The notes beneath the pieces were generated by a model. It saw nothing but the letters and a program-made list of their open reading frames with translations, was not told where the DNA came from and searched no databases. Source: UBA1737 sp045653225 (GTDB taxonomy: Bacteria > Bacillota_I > Bacilli_A > ML615J-28 > CAG-313). From it: a stretch of DNA of 20,929 nucleotides. The position numbers and the translations under genes were made by a program. Position 1 is the first letter of the stretch, and every line of letters starts with the position of its first letter. The stretch lies in assembly GCA_045653225.1 (NCBI GenBank), contig JAZOLP010000131.1, forward strand, positions 1 through 20,929, in the 5' to 3' direction. Below are positions 7,741 through 15,819 of this stretch, in pieces.

Positions 7741-7813
7741 ATACAAGTACATTAAATTATATTTTTTAAACTCTAAGCTTACCTTGAAAATTTTATTTTT
7801 GAGGTGTTTTTTT
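7717..7813 (+). promoter_or_regulatory. Riboswitch expression platform: SD-containing off-hairpin and competing antisequestor
   Basis: ACCTTGAAAA (7781-7790) can pair with TTTTTGAGGT (7796-7805), a 10-bp hairpin with two G-T pairs that buries the thiT ribosome site GAGGTG (7801-7806). It is followed by seven T (7807-7813) directly before the ATG, so it also looks like an intrinsic terminator. Competing with it, CTAAGCTTACCT (7773-7784) can pair with aptamer bases AGGTAATGCTAG (7717-7728), 11 pairs with one bulged base on each side. The two structures exclude each other, giving off with TPP and on without it. Confidence 0.65.
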
Positions 7814-8356
7814 ATGAAAGGAAAGAAATTAGTTTTATTTATTGCTGAAACAGCAATATTTACAAGCTTAGCTTTAGCATTAGATTTCATCTGTAATCTA
7901 TTCTTAAGTTTTGCTTGGCTTCAAGGTGGTAGCATTTCTATCGCTATGGTACCAATATTTATAATGTGTTATAGACACGGACCAAAAGGTGGATTCTTAT
8001 GCGCATTATTAACTGGTGTTTTACAAATATTTTGGGGTTATTTATACCATCCAATCCAAGTTATTTTAGACTACCCACTTGCATATGTATCATGTGGGGT
8101 TGCGAGTTTATTCTTTAGTTTAATCAAAAACAATAAAGGATTCTTAAAACATTTATTTGTTTGTATCGGCATTTTGTGTGGATGTTTACTTAGACTAGTT
8201 TTTGCTACAATTTCTGGATGTGCATTTTTCTCTACTCCGCTTTGGGCATCTATTGTATATAATGGAACATATCTTATTCCTTCAATGATTCTTTGCATGA
8301 TTATTACATGTATTATTATGGAATCATTGAAAAAACTAATTTATAACAATGTTTAA
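7814..8356 (+). CDS. thiT: ThiT, thiamine-binding S component of an ECF transporter
   Basis: A 180-residue, six-helix membrane protein that captures thiamine for an energy-coupling-factor transporter. The diagnostic stretch is present: a GPKGGF loop, then HPIQVILDYPLAY, matching the thiamine-binding region of ThiT proteins; length is close to the roughly 180 residues of the Lactococcus protein. The shared EcfA/A'/T energising module is not in this window. The start at 7814 is chosen because GAGGTG lies 7 nt upstream; an in-frame ATG at 7784 lacks a ribosome site and sits inside the riboswitch switching region. Regulation by the upstream TPP riboswitch independently supports the thiamine role. 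The gene is monocistronic and converges on the antiporter gene. Confidence 0.95.
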   Translation: MKGKKLVLFIAETAIFTSLALALDFICNLFLSFAWLQGGSISIAMVPIFIMCYRHGPKGGFLCALLTGVLQIFWGYLYHPIQVILDYPLAYVSCGVASLFFSLIKNNKGFLKHLFVCIGILCGCLLRLVFATISGCAFFSTPLWASIVYNGTYLIPSMILCMIITCIIMESLKKLIYNNV

Positions 8357-8364
8357 TTAAAAAA

Positions 8365-8388
8365 AAGTCAACTTATGTTGACTTTTTT
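8365..8388. terminator. Bidirectional terminator between thiT and the antiporter gene
   Basis: AAGTCAAC (8365-8372), loop TTAT, and GTTGACTT (8377-8384) are flanked by an A-run on the left and a T-run on the right, so it can stop both convergent genes. The antiporter stop codon (8387-8389) overlaps its edge. Confidence 0.85.
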
Positions 8389-9682
8389 ATTTATTTAAAT
8401 CTGATAATTCAATTATATAATCTTTATGTTTTAACCTTGCATCTGAGAAATCTTCTTTATTAGCAAATAAGATAGGTGGTATAATACACGATAAAACACT
8501 TGCTAAAATAAATAAAATTACTAACTTTTCATCTAATAATAAAGTATTAGATGAAATATGTTCTATTGCTATAGCAACAATAATTGTCGAGGTTGTCATA
8601 AATAACGTAGAACATACAGTTTTAAATTTATAAAATCTTAGTAAATATAAAAAAGGTAATCGAACTAATACCATTACAGCAATAATTACTAAAAATTGAA
8701 TTAAAGTATGTAAATTTAAAAATTCTCCAACCCCCATATATAATATTAGTAATCCTACTTTAAAACCAACTAAAATATAAAATAAAGGCACAAACAACCC
8801 ATAACCTATTGATTCAAGTTTGTTTGAATGATGATTTGGCCATAAAGCTCTAATAATCATCCCAGCAAGAAATGCTCCTAGAATATACTCAACTCCACCT
8901 AAATCTGATAAAAGTACAACTAATAATAATATAAAAACTGTAACTCGTGTTGATAGATGTACAATACCTTCAATTTTCTTACCAAATATTTTATCAATTT
9001 TGATAAATTTCTTTACTATAAATATTAGTATATAAACACAAATAATAATAATTAACGATATATATGAAGGTGATTTAGATATACCTAAAACAATCATAAT
9101 AACACTTAATGCAATAATTGAACAAAGTTCTGATATTGTTGAATACGTTGAAATAACTTTTCCTAATGATGTATCTTTTAAATCATAATCATGCACAAGA
9201 GGAATTACAAGTGAAGCAAAAGTTGAACTAAAGAAAATTGTCATTATAGATATTCCAACTAATAAATCACCATTAATATATTCTCTCAAAAGATATGACG
9301 CACCAATACTTAAAGCTATAACTAATATATATATACTAATCGAACATAAAAATACTTTTAAATGTTTTTCTTCATCTTTTTTTCTTCTTTTAAACACACT
9401 AAAATCAGTATCAAAGCCACTCATAAAAAGTAGAATTGACATACCAATAACATATATACCCTCAGGAAGCGCAGCAAGTGTTGTTACAGCACCATCAACA
9501 GTAATAAACATTTTTTGTGTAAATGGAATTATTGATAAAATTATTCCCATTAATATTTCAATTACTAATGAGGGAATAGCTTTAATTCTAAAAAAAGATA
9601 AAAGTATTGGAATTATAACAGCAATACCCACTAAAATTGTTAATGGCCATAATTGTTGAACAGAAAATACTGAAAGCGTCAT
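8387..9682 (-). CDS. CPA2-family cation:proton antiporter (Na_H_Exchanger domain)
   Basis: A 431-residue integral membrane protein with about 12 hydrophobic segments. CPA2-type motifs visible are an N-terminal SLVIEILMGIIL, LFMSGFDTDF in the early helices, LGAFLAGMIIRALW in the middle, and GYGLFVPLFYILVGFKVG. It should exchange Na+ or K+ for protons. It ends with a short hydrophilic tail and lacks the TrkA-N/C regulatory domains of KefB/KefC. Where many CPA2 members have the paired acidic residues of the ion site, the aligned segment reads STISELCSIIAL, giving Ser-Glu rather than Asp-Asp; that alignment is by eye. The start has GAGGTG 6 nt upstream, and TTGATT-17-TATAAT (9700-9728) is a fitting promoter. 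Ion specificity is unknown. Confidence 0.88.
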   Translation of the reverse strand: MTLSVFSVQQLWPLTILVGIAVIIPILLSFFRIKAIPSLVIEILMGIILSIIPFTQKMFITVDGAVTTLAALPEGIYVIGMSILLFMSGFDTDFSVFKRRKKDEEKHLKVFLCSISIYILVIALSIGASYLLREYINGDLLVGISIMTIFFSSTFASLVIPLVHDYDLKDTSLGKVISTYSTISELCSIIALSVIMIVLGISKSPSYISLIIIICVYILIFIVKKFIKIDKIFGKKIEGIVHLSTRVTVFILLLVVLLSDLGGVEYILGAFLAGMIIRALWPNHHSNKLESIGYGLFVPLFYILVGFKVGLLILYMGVGEFLNLHTLIQFLVIIAVMVLVRLPFLYLLRFYKFKTVCSTLFMTTSTIIVAIAIEHISSNTLLLDEKLVILFILASVLSCIIPPILFANKEDFSDARLKHKDYIIELSDLNK

Positions 9683-9699
9683 TTTATCACCTCATTATT

Positions 9700-9728
9700 A
9701 TTATAACAAATATTTTTTAATTAATCAA
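9700..9728 (-). promoter_or_regulatory. Promoter of the antiporter gene
   Basis: Minus-strand TTGATT (9723-9728), a 17-nt spacer and TATAAT (9700-9705), with the ribosome site a few bases below the expected start point. Confidence 0.7.
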
Positions 9729-9740
9729 TTTAATTTATAG

Positions 9741-9771
9741 AAAAAACTCTACAACAATAGTTGTAGAGTTT
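9741..9771 (-). terminator. Terminator of the CorC-type gene
   Basis: A stem of at least 11 bp (AAACTCTACAAC at 9744-9755, 4-nt loop, complement from 9760) ends on the minus strand in TTTTTT. It begins directly behind the stop codon at 9775-9777. Confidence 0.85.
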
Positions 9772-9774
9772 TAT

Positions 9775-11019
9775 TTATTCTATCATTTCTTTAGGGAATA
9801 CTGTAATTCTTACAGATTCAATTCTTCTACCTTTCATCTTAATCACTTCAATTTTTAAGTTTTCAAATGTTAATTTAGCTCCACGAGTAGGTAGAGATTT
9901 TAATTCCTCTGAAATCCAACCATTAACTGTTACTGGATCAATATCTTTTTCAATATCAAATGTTTCTAATACTTTATCAATATTAGCTTTACCAGATACT
10001 ATATATACTGTTTCAGATACTTTTTTGATTTCTTCATAGATTTCATCATACTCATCCCAGATTTCACCAACAATTTCTTCTAAGATGTCTTCCATTGTAA
10101 CGATCCCTGCAATACTACCAAATTCATCAGCTACTACTGCGAAGTGTTGTTTTTTCATTTGGAATTCTTTTAATAATTCATTTACAAGTTTATGTTTTGT
10201 TACAAACATTGGTTGTTTAATGATATCAGATAATTTAAAATTATCCTCTTCTGCTTGATAGAAGTCTTTATAATATATAATACCAATAATATGGTCTATA
10301 TCTTCTTCATAAATTGGAAGTCTAGAAAATGCATTACCTGCAAATGCTTGATCAATTTCTTCATAAGTTGCATCACTAGGTAAAGCAACAATATCTACAC
10401 GTGGTGTAAAAATATCAATAACTTCTAAATCACCAAATTCAATTGCAGATTTAATTAATTCACTTTCATCTTCATCTAAGACACCATCTTCAGTTGCTTC
10501 TTCTACTAATGAAATAATTTCTTCTTCTGTTACTTGATCTTCTTCTTTATCTTTAATTAATTTTGATACAAAATCTTGCCACTTTTTAAAGATAAATGCA
10601 AATACAAAGAAAATAATCATTAATAATTTTAAGAATGGTGCAGCAAACATTGCGAAAGCCTCAGGACGTTTTTTAGCAAGTGTTTTGGGTGTAATTTCTC
10701 CAAATATTAACACGATAATTGTCATTACAGCAGTCGATACAGTCGGACCTGATTTATCACCAATCCATGTAATGAATAAAATAGTCGCAAGTGATGCACT
10801 TAAGATATTTACAATGTTGTTACCAATAAGAATTGTTGATAGCATTGTATCATATTTTTCTTCAATATTAAGTACTAGTTTAGCTTTTCTATTTCCTTTT
10901 TCAGCTAAATTCTTTATTTTGATTTTGTTAAATGTTGATAATGCTGTTTCTGATGCTGAAAAATAAGCTGACAGAATTAAGCATATTAAAATTATTATAA
11001 TTGATAATGTTTCGCTCAT
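9775..11019 (-). CDS. CNNM/CorC (HlyC) family membrane protein with CBS pair
   Basis: A 414-residue protein of the family often annotated hemolysin; characterised members move Mg2+ (and related cations) out of the cell. Order of parts: a DUF21/CNNM membrane domain with four hydrophobic segments (about 1-150) including the typical AYFSASETALST; an acidic linker; two CBS motifs (about 200-325) that bind adenine nucleotides in homologues; and a C-terminal CorC_HlyC domain (about 335-410) with the usual VNGWISEEL element. The start is supported by AAAGGAA about 8 nt upstream. A 21-codon ORF with a better ribosome site precedes it in the leader (11069-11134). The gene is followed by its own terminator. 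A haemolytic role should not be assumed. Confidence 0.92.
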   Translation of the reverse strand: MSETLSIIIILICLILSAYFSASETALSTFNKIKIKNLAEKGNRKAKLVLNIEEKYDTMLSTILIGNNIVNILSASLATILFITWIGDKSGPTVSTAVMTIIVLIFGEITPKTLAKKRPEAFAMFAAPFLKLLMIIFFVFAFIFKKWQDFVSKLIKDKEEDQVTEEEIISLVEEATEDGVLDEDESELIKSAIEFGDLEVIDIFTPRVDIVALPSDATYEEIDQAFAGNAFSRLPIYEEDIDHIIGIIYYKDFYQAEEDNFKLSDIIKQPMFVTKHKLVNELLKEFQMKKQHFAVVADEFGSIAGIVTMEDILEEIVGEIWDEYDEIYEEIKKVSETVYIVSGKANIDKVLETFDIEKDIDPVTVNGWISEELKSLPTRGAKLTFENLKIEVIKMKGRRIESVRITVFPKEMIE

Positions 11020-11068
11020 ATATATTTCCTTTCTTTTGTTAATAAAAATAATAAAATAAAATTATAAA

Positions 11069-11134
11069 TTATCTTTTAAATTTACAAAAGAATTTCAATA
11101 TACATTTTGTATTGAGCCTACAACCGTCTTCCAT
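11069..11134 (-). CDS. Candidate 21-residue leader peptide upstream of the CorC-type gene
   Basis: A short ORF with a near-ideal ribosome site (AAGGAG at 11140-11145, 5 nt before ATG) sits 35 nt below a strong promoter and ends 49 nt before the CorC-type start. The peptide starts MEDGCRLNTK and ends FFCKFKR, with Cys at 5, 11 and 17 and a basic C-terminal half. It is unlike any family I recognise. Position suggests a translated leader that senses cation, ribosome or amino-acid status, as mgtL and corL do for enterobacterial Mg2+ genes, but sequence similarity to those is not claimed. A small protein acting on the transporter is the other option. The mRNA around its middle can fold (CAATACA with TGTATATTG). 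Confidence 0.5.
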   Translation of the reverse strand: MEDGCRLNTKCILKFFCKFKR

Positions 11135-11175
11135 ATGTTCTCCTTTATATAATATATTATAAAATTTACTTTATC

Positions 11176-11204
11176 ATTATATCATATATTATTATATTTT
11201 TCAA
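11176..11204 (-). promoter_or_regulatory. Promoter of the leader ORF and CorC-type gene
   Basis: Minus-strand TTGAAA (11199-11204), a 17-nt spacer and TATAAT (11176-11181) with an extended TGA just before the -10. Predicted start near 11169. It lies directly behind the sbcC stop, and no terminator separates the two. Confidence 0.85.
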
Positions 11205-11215
11205 ATTATAAGTGT

Positions 11216-14200
11216 TTAAGATACTATCTTAACTTTTGATCCATCTGTTGATTTTGTGACTATTAATTTAGTAGGAATAATGTCTTTTAATTCTTGAACA
11301 TGAGAAATTATTCCAATTGATTTAGTTCCATCATTAAGTTCTAATAAAATATCAATTGCTTGATGAAGAGACTTTTCATCAAGTGTGCCAAAGCCTTCAT
11401 CGATAAATAAAGTTTCAATAGAGATGTGACCAACTTTATTTTCTATTGCATCTGCAAGGCCTAATGCTAAACTTAAAGCTGCTTTAAATGTTTCACCACC
11501 AGATAGTGTCTTAACATCTCGTCTTTTACCTGTTTCAAAATCAAACACTTCAAGTTCTAAGCCTTGTTGTGCACTTCCTTTTACTTTATCTTCTTTTCGG
11601 TATAGAACAAATCTTCCATCAGTCATTTTAGATAGTCTTGTATTAGCGTGTTTTAAGATATTTTCAAAATAGCCGATTAATACAAATCTTTCAAATGATA
11701 AATATTTAGGATTATTACCATTTGATGTTTTAGATAATTCGCTAATTTCATCAAATTCTTTTTGAACTTTAATAAAAACTTTAAATGCTTTTTCAAGTTC
11801 TATTTTTATTTGTTTATTGTTAGAAACTAAAGTATTAAGATTAGTGATTGACGCATCTAAAAGATTTATTTCTTCTGTAAGATTATCAATCTTTGTAGTA
11901 AATTCTTCAAGATTTTCTTTTTGTTTTCCTTTTAATTTATCTTCTAATTCATTCTTAGTTTTCTTTAAGTTGTCATACTTTGTTTCAAATTCAGTTACTG
12001 TTTTTATATATGTACCTAAGTTAGATACATCTTGAAGATGTTCCTCTAAATTATCAATAATATCTTTATCAATTGCTAATGAAATTATTTTTTCTTCATA
12101 AACTTTTGATAGGTCATCATAACTTGTTTTAAGTTCGTTTAGTAGTTTAGAGCTTTGTTCAAATTTAGAAGCTGATACTTTTTGTTCTTCAATAGCTAAA
12201 TGATATCCATCATCAAAGGCAGTAATGCTTTCTTCTAATGTTTCAATGAAAATATTATATTGATCTAGTGCATTTTCTAATATTTCAATGTCATCTTCAT
12301 ATTTAACTTGTTCTTGATATGTACTAATTGAACCTTTAATTGCAGCAAGTTGTTCTTTTAGTGAAGTAAGATTTGTACTAGCTGTATCAATTAATAAATT
12401 AACTTCATTGATCTTAGTTTCAATAGTAATGATTTCTTGTTTTGTTTGTTCAAAGAATTTTAACTTTTCTTCTAGAAGATTTATCTTTACACTTAAATCA
12501 TTAATTTGTTTTTCTTTTTCTTCTACAAGAATTTTAATAGTTTCTTCAATAAGAGATTCATCAGAGATATTTAATAATTCTAATAATTGAATAATTACTT
12601 CATTTAACAAAGCAGTAAGGGAATTTATGTCAATTGTTTTATTATCTTTTTTAGTTCTTGCATTTTCTAAGTCTACTGCAAGTAGGTCTAGTTCTTCTTT
12701 AGAAATAACATCATCTTTTATTACTGCGATTTGTGGATGTTCTATTGATCCACATACAGGACATGGTTGACCTTCTTTTAGTTCTTTTACTAAGATTCCT
12801 GCAATGTTATTGTAATAAACTAATTCTTTATGTTGGTAATCATTAAACTTAGCACTATATGTTTCTACAAGAGTTTGATATTCAGTATTACATTTTTTAA
12901 TATTTTCTTTGATTTTATTCCTTTTATCTAAAACTTTAGTCTTTTCTAAAAATGTTGTTAGATCAGATTTTAATCTATCAAGTTCTACTTTAGTTAATTC
13001 ATATTTTGTTTTAATATCATCATAACCTTCTAATGATTTATTAAGCGTAGTAAAAACATTTGAATATTCAGTTTTAGTATGTGTTAGGTTTTCTAAATCT
13101 TCAGTTTGATCTTTATATTTATTATCAATACTTATTAGACTAGCATTTAATGTAATAATCTTTTCTTTTATTTCAATGTCATTTTTAACTAATAAAGCTT
13201 CTTCTTTTGCTTTAAGAAGACTTGTACGATCTAATTCAATATATTCTAATTGTTCTTGATAACAATCTAATTCGTTTTGCTTTACATCAAGGTCTTCTTT
13301 GTTTTCATTACAATCAGCAATTTGTTTATTAATTTGCATATGAATAGATAGTAATCTTTCATAAATTGGTTTAATTTGATCAATTTTATTAAGAAGTAAG
13401 ATTTTATCTTTGAATGTATTAATTTCTTCTTTATGTAATTCTAATGTTTCTAAATCATTAATTAATGTTGCAAGTTTATCAAAGTCATCATTAAGAATAC
13501 TTGCAACTTCTTTTTGTTTTACAATTGTAAGTAGTTGATCATTTAATGATTTATCTTTATTACTTAATTCTTCTAATTCAATTTCATTTTTAGCTATTAG
13601 TTCATTTAATTCTTCAATTAATAATTTTGTATTATAAAAATCATCCATTGCGATTTCTCTTTTTAATAGTTGATCATTTGATTCAAGTGAACTTATTAAT
13701 TGAGAAAGTTTAGTTTCTACTTCAAATAATTTATCTTTAATATTTTTTGCTTCATCTTTTAATAGATTAGATATTTCATCTAGAATTTCTGTTCCGAAGA
13801 TTTTTCTAAAGATTTCATCTTTTTCCTTGCTGTTAGAGTGAATTAGTTTCATGAACTCACCTTGTGCAAGCATAATGACTTGTCTAAATTGGTCTACAGT
13901 AAGTCCAATAATTTCAAGTATTTTTTCATCTACAGTTTTCTTCTTTTCGATTACTTCGTCATCATATACAAGGGATGCTTTTTCGGTAAATGCTGTAGTT
14001 CTACTTGGAACTGCGTATTTAGGGCTTCTAGTTATTGTATATCTTTTATGATCTTTTTCAAATACTAATTCAACAAAAGTTTTATTTTTATCCTCAGCTA
14101 GATCATTTCTAAATCCTTCTTGTTCTCGAATATTACCACTAGGCTCTCCATATAACGCAAACATTATCGCATCGAAAATTGTGGTTTTTCCACTTCCTGT

Positions 14201-14308
14201 TTCTCCTGTTACTAAATAAAATCCTGCATTATTAAGTGTTTCAAAATCAATGATGGTAGTTTCTAAAAACGAACCAAAAGCATTCATTGTAAGTTTAATT
14301 GGTCTCAT
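11216..14308 (-). CDS. sbcC: SbcC, ATPase subunit of the SbcCD nuclease
   Basis: A 1030-residue SMC/Rad50-type protein, typical length for SbcC. It works with SbcD to cut hairpins, protein-blocked ends and cruciforms during replication and repair. Walker A GETGSGKT is at 35-42. Long coiled-coil arms flank a zinc hook CPVCG (Cys516 and Cys519), almost exactly mid-protein as the Rad50 fold needs. The C-terminal ATPase half has the signature LSGGE (935-939), Walker B LFIDE near 965 and the GFGTLDE D-loop. The start overlaps the sbcD stop by one base (TAATG) and has a strong GGAGGA site, so the two are co-translated. The many shorter open frames in this region are shadows of the coiled coil. Confidence 0.97.
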   Translation of the reverse strand: MRPIKLTMNAFGSFLETTIIDFETLNNAGFYLVTGETGSGKTTIFDAIMFALYGEPSGNIREQEGFRNDLAEDKNKTFVELVFEKDHKRYTITRSPKYAVPSRTTAFTEKASLVYDDEVIEKKKTVDEKILEIIGLTVDQFRQVIMLAQGEFMKLIHSNSKEKDEIFRKIFGTEILDEISNLLKDEAKNIKDKLFEVETKLSQLISSLESNDQLLKREIAMDDFYNTKLLIEELNELIAKNEIELEELSNKDKSLNDQLLTIVKQKEVASILNDDFDKLATLINDLETLELHKEEINTFKDKILLLNKIDQIKPIYERLLSIHMQINKQIADCNENKEDLDVKQNELDCYQEQLEYIELDRTSLLKAKEEALLVKNDIEIKEKIITLNASLISIDNKYKDQTEDLENLTHTKTEYSNVFTTLNKSLEGYDDIKTKYELTKVELDRLKSDLTTFLEKTKVLDKRNKIKENIKKCNTEYQTLVETYSAKFNDYQHKELVYYNNIAGILVKELKEGQPCPVCGSIEHPQIAVIKDDVISKEELDLLAVDLENARTKKDNKTIDINSLTALLNEVIIQLLELLNISDESLIEETIKILVEEKEKQINDLSVKINLLEEKLKFFEQTKQEIITIETKINEVNLLIDTASTNLTSLKEQLAAIKGSISTYQEQVKYEDDIEILENALDQYNIFIETLEESITAFDDGYHLAIEEQKVSASKFEQSSKLLNELKTSYDDLSKVYEEKIISLAIDKDIIDNLEEHLQDVSNLGTYIKTVTEFETKYDNLKKTKNELEDKLKGKQKENLEEFTTKIDNLTEEINLLDASITNLNTLVSNNKQIKIELEKAFKVFIKVQKEFDEISELSKTSNGNNPKYLSFERFVLIGYFENILKHANTRLSKMTDGRFVLYRKEDKVKGSAQQGLELEVFDFETGKRRDVKTLSGGETFKAALSLALGLADAIENKVGHISIETLFIDEGFGTLDEKSLHQAIDILLELNDGTKSIGIISHVQELKDIIPTKLIVTKSTDGSKVKIVS

Positions 14309-15441
14309 TATTCTTCCTCCACCTTTTCTAATATTTTATCAAGAATTGATATTTGATTATCTGACAATTCTTTATTATTAATAAATTTATAAAACTCATT
14401 AAATTGATCTTTTATACTCTTTTCTTTAAAGTCAGTTGTATCAATAGTATTATCTATTAGTTGTTTTGATAATCTTTCATATGTTAGTGATAAAGCATTC
14501 GGATATTTTACTCGAATACGTTTCATTGCGTAAGGAATAATTGTATCATTAGTTAGTGTAACGTATACATAATCTTCATCAAGAACATCTGGGTTTACTA
14601 ATAATTCATCAATAGTTCCTTTTATTTTCTTTAGGTCGTGAAGTGGTATAAGTGGAAGTTCAGTTATTTCAATATTTCCTTTTTCTTTTAATTCTACCAT
14701 TAATACAACTTTATTAACACCTGCTTCTGAATCACTATATTTTAAAATTGAACCGCTATATCTAATATGAGGTCTATTTACATATTGAGGATTATGAAGA
14801 TGTCCTAAAGCTACATAATCAAAGTCTTTAAAATATGCTGCATCAATACCTTCTGTACCACCAATATTAAAACGTACTTCTGAATCAGAAAATGATGCCA
14901 TATTATCGTGTAAAAATGTATGATGTGTTAAAAGAATATTTCTTTTAGAAAAATCAATATTACTGTTTTCTACATAATACTTAATCATTTCACTATAGTT
15001 ATTACACGTCGAATCAAATTTTACTCTTGTATATAGTGGAGAAGAATAAGGTAACATATATAAATTAACTTTTCCAAATTCATCATGAAATTCATATTTA
15101 CTAATTGGAGCATTTGCATAAGTTTCAATATATAAGCCTTCATTTTTAAGAATTGATGATCCAAAATTTAGTCTTTCTACACTATCATGATTACCAGAAA
15201 TTATATATACTTTATAATGATGCTTTAATATTAAATCACATAAAAAATCATTAAATAAATTAACAGCTTCTTTAGATGGTATTTGTTTATCATATATATC
15301 CCCCGCAAGCATTAATACTTCAACATTATAATCTTCCATATATTTAACAATTTGATCTAATATTATTTTTTGATCTTCCAATAGTGATTTTTGATTTAAA
15401 CATTTTCCAATATGTAAATCTGCTATATGTAAAAATTTCAT
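14308..15441 (-). CDS. sbcD: SbcD, nuclease subunit of SbcCD
   Basis: A 377-residue calcineurin-like phosphoesterase of the Mre11/SbcD family, which carries the Mn2+-dependent exo/endonuclease activity of the complex. Metal-binding motifs appear in order: ADLHIGK near the start, GDIYDK, SGNHDS, THHTF and GHLH, followed by the C-terminal cap domain. The family start MKFLHIADLHIGK is taken (15439-15441); an upstream in-frame ATG at 15451-15453 adds only MVLI and lies directly against the AAAGGA site with no spacing, so it is less likely. An extended -10 (TATGATATAAT, hexamer 15468-15473) lies upstream; the -35 is poor. It is the first gene of the sbcDC pair. Confidence 0.96.
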   Translation of the reverse strand: MKFLHIADLHIGKCLNQKSLLEDQKIILDQIVKYMEDYNVEVLMLAGDIYDKQIPSKEAVNLFNDFLCDLILKHHYKVYIISGNHDSVERLNFGSSILKNEGLYIETYANAPISKYEFHDEFGKVNLYMLPYSSPLYTRVKFDSTCNNYSEMIKYYVENSNIDFSKRNILLTHHTFLHDNMASFSDSEVRFNIGGTEGIDAAYFKDFDYVALGHLHNPQYVNRPHIRYSGSILKYSDSEAGVNKVVLMVELKEKGNIEITELPLIPLHDLKKIKGTIDELLVNPDVLDEDYVYVTLTNDTIIPYAMKRIRVKYPNALSLTYERLSKQLIDNTIDTTDFKEKSIKDQFNEFYKFINNKELSDNQISILDKILEKVEEE

Positions 15442-15467
15442 AATTAACACCATCCTTTAATAAATGT

Positions 15468-15473
15468 ATTATA
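15468..15473 (-). promoter_or_regulatory. Probable extended -10 promoter of sbcDC
   Basis: Minus-strand TATAAT preceded by TGA. The best -35 candidate, TTGATA, is 19 nt upstream, longer than ideal, so recognition may depend on the extended -10. Confidence 0.5.
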
Positions 15474-15518
15474 TCATAATTTATTAATTAAATATCAATT
15501 AACGATATAAATTAATTG

Positions 15519-15553
15519 AAAAAATAATTGTGTCACTATTTGTGACACAATTA
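15519..15553 (-). terminator. Terminator between the decayed fragment and sbcDC
   Basis: A perfect inverted repeat with 12-bp arms (AATTGTGTCAC at 15526-15536, 5-nt loop, complement at 15542-15552, plus one more pair) is followed on the minus strand by TTTTTT after a few bases. It would stop transcripts from the BspA-like gene and the fragment before sbcDC. Confidence 0.75.
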
Positions 15554-15615
15554 CTATACTATACTTAAATTAATATATATTCTAACTCTAGGATTTAGTT
15601 TATATGTTCCAATTA

Positions 15616-15783
15616 TTACACATGAACAAAAACCGTAATAGAAGGTGCATCATTACTTTGAGAAGAAAGACGCGTTAATTGATGCAATTCTTCATTCCAA
15701 TATCCTTCATAATAAATTGTCTCAGAGGTTAAATCTGAATCAGCATTAACTTTAGTTATTGAGATTAAAATAAAAATATATTT
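15616..15783 (-). pseudogene. Decayed gene fragment, C-terminal remnant
   Basis: This stretch of the 378-bp space between sbcD and the BspA-like gene is open for 55 codons to TAA and reads like protein (includes KVNADSDLTSE, YYEGYWNEELHQ and SITVFVHV), but it has no ATG, GTG or TTG near its beginning and no ribosome site. It lies in the same frame as the BspA-like gene upstream, separated from that gene's stop by about 33 nt of A/T-rich sequence containing three further in-frame stops. It may be the residue of a lost gene or an eroded extension of the neighbour. I cannot assign a family. Confidence 0.5.
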
Positions 15784-15819
15784 TTAAAAAATTTAAATAT
15801 TTTAAATTTAATTACCATC

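Noticed and set aside
7784..7813. Upstream in-frame ATG for thiT adding ten residues
   Set aside because: It has no ribosome site and lies within the riboswitch switching sequence; GAGGTG is correctly spaced from the ATG at 7814.
11020..11215. Mg2+ riboswitch (M-box) upstream of the CorC-type gene
   Set aside because: The leader is too short and AT-rich and lacks recognisable M-box conserved blocks; the small ORF is the only structured element seen.
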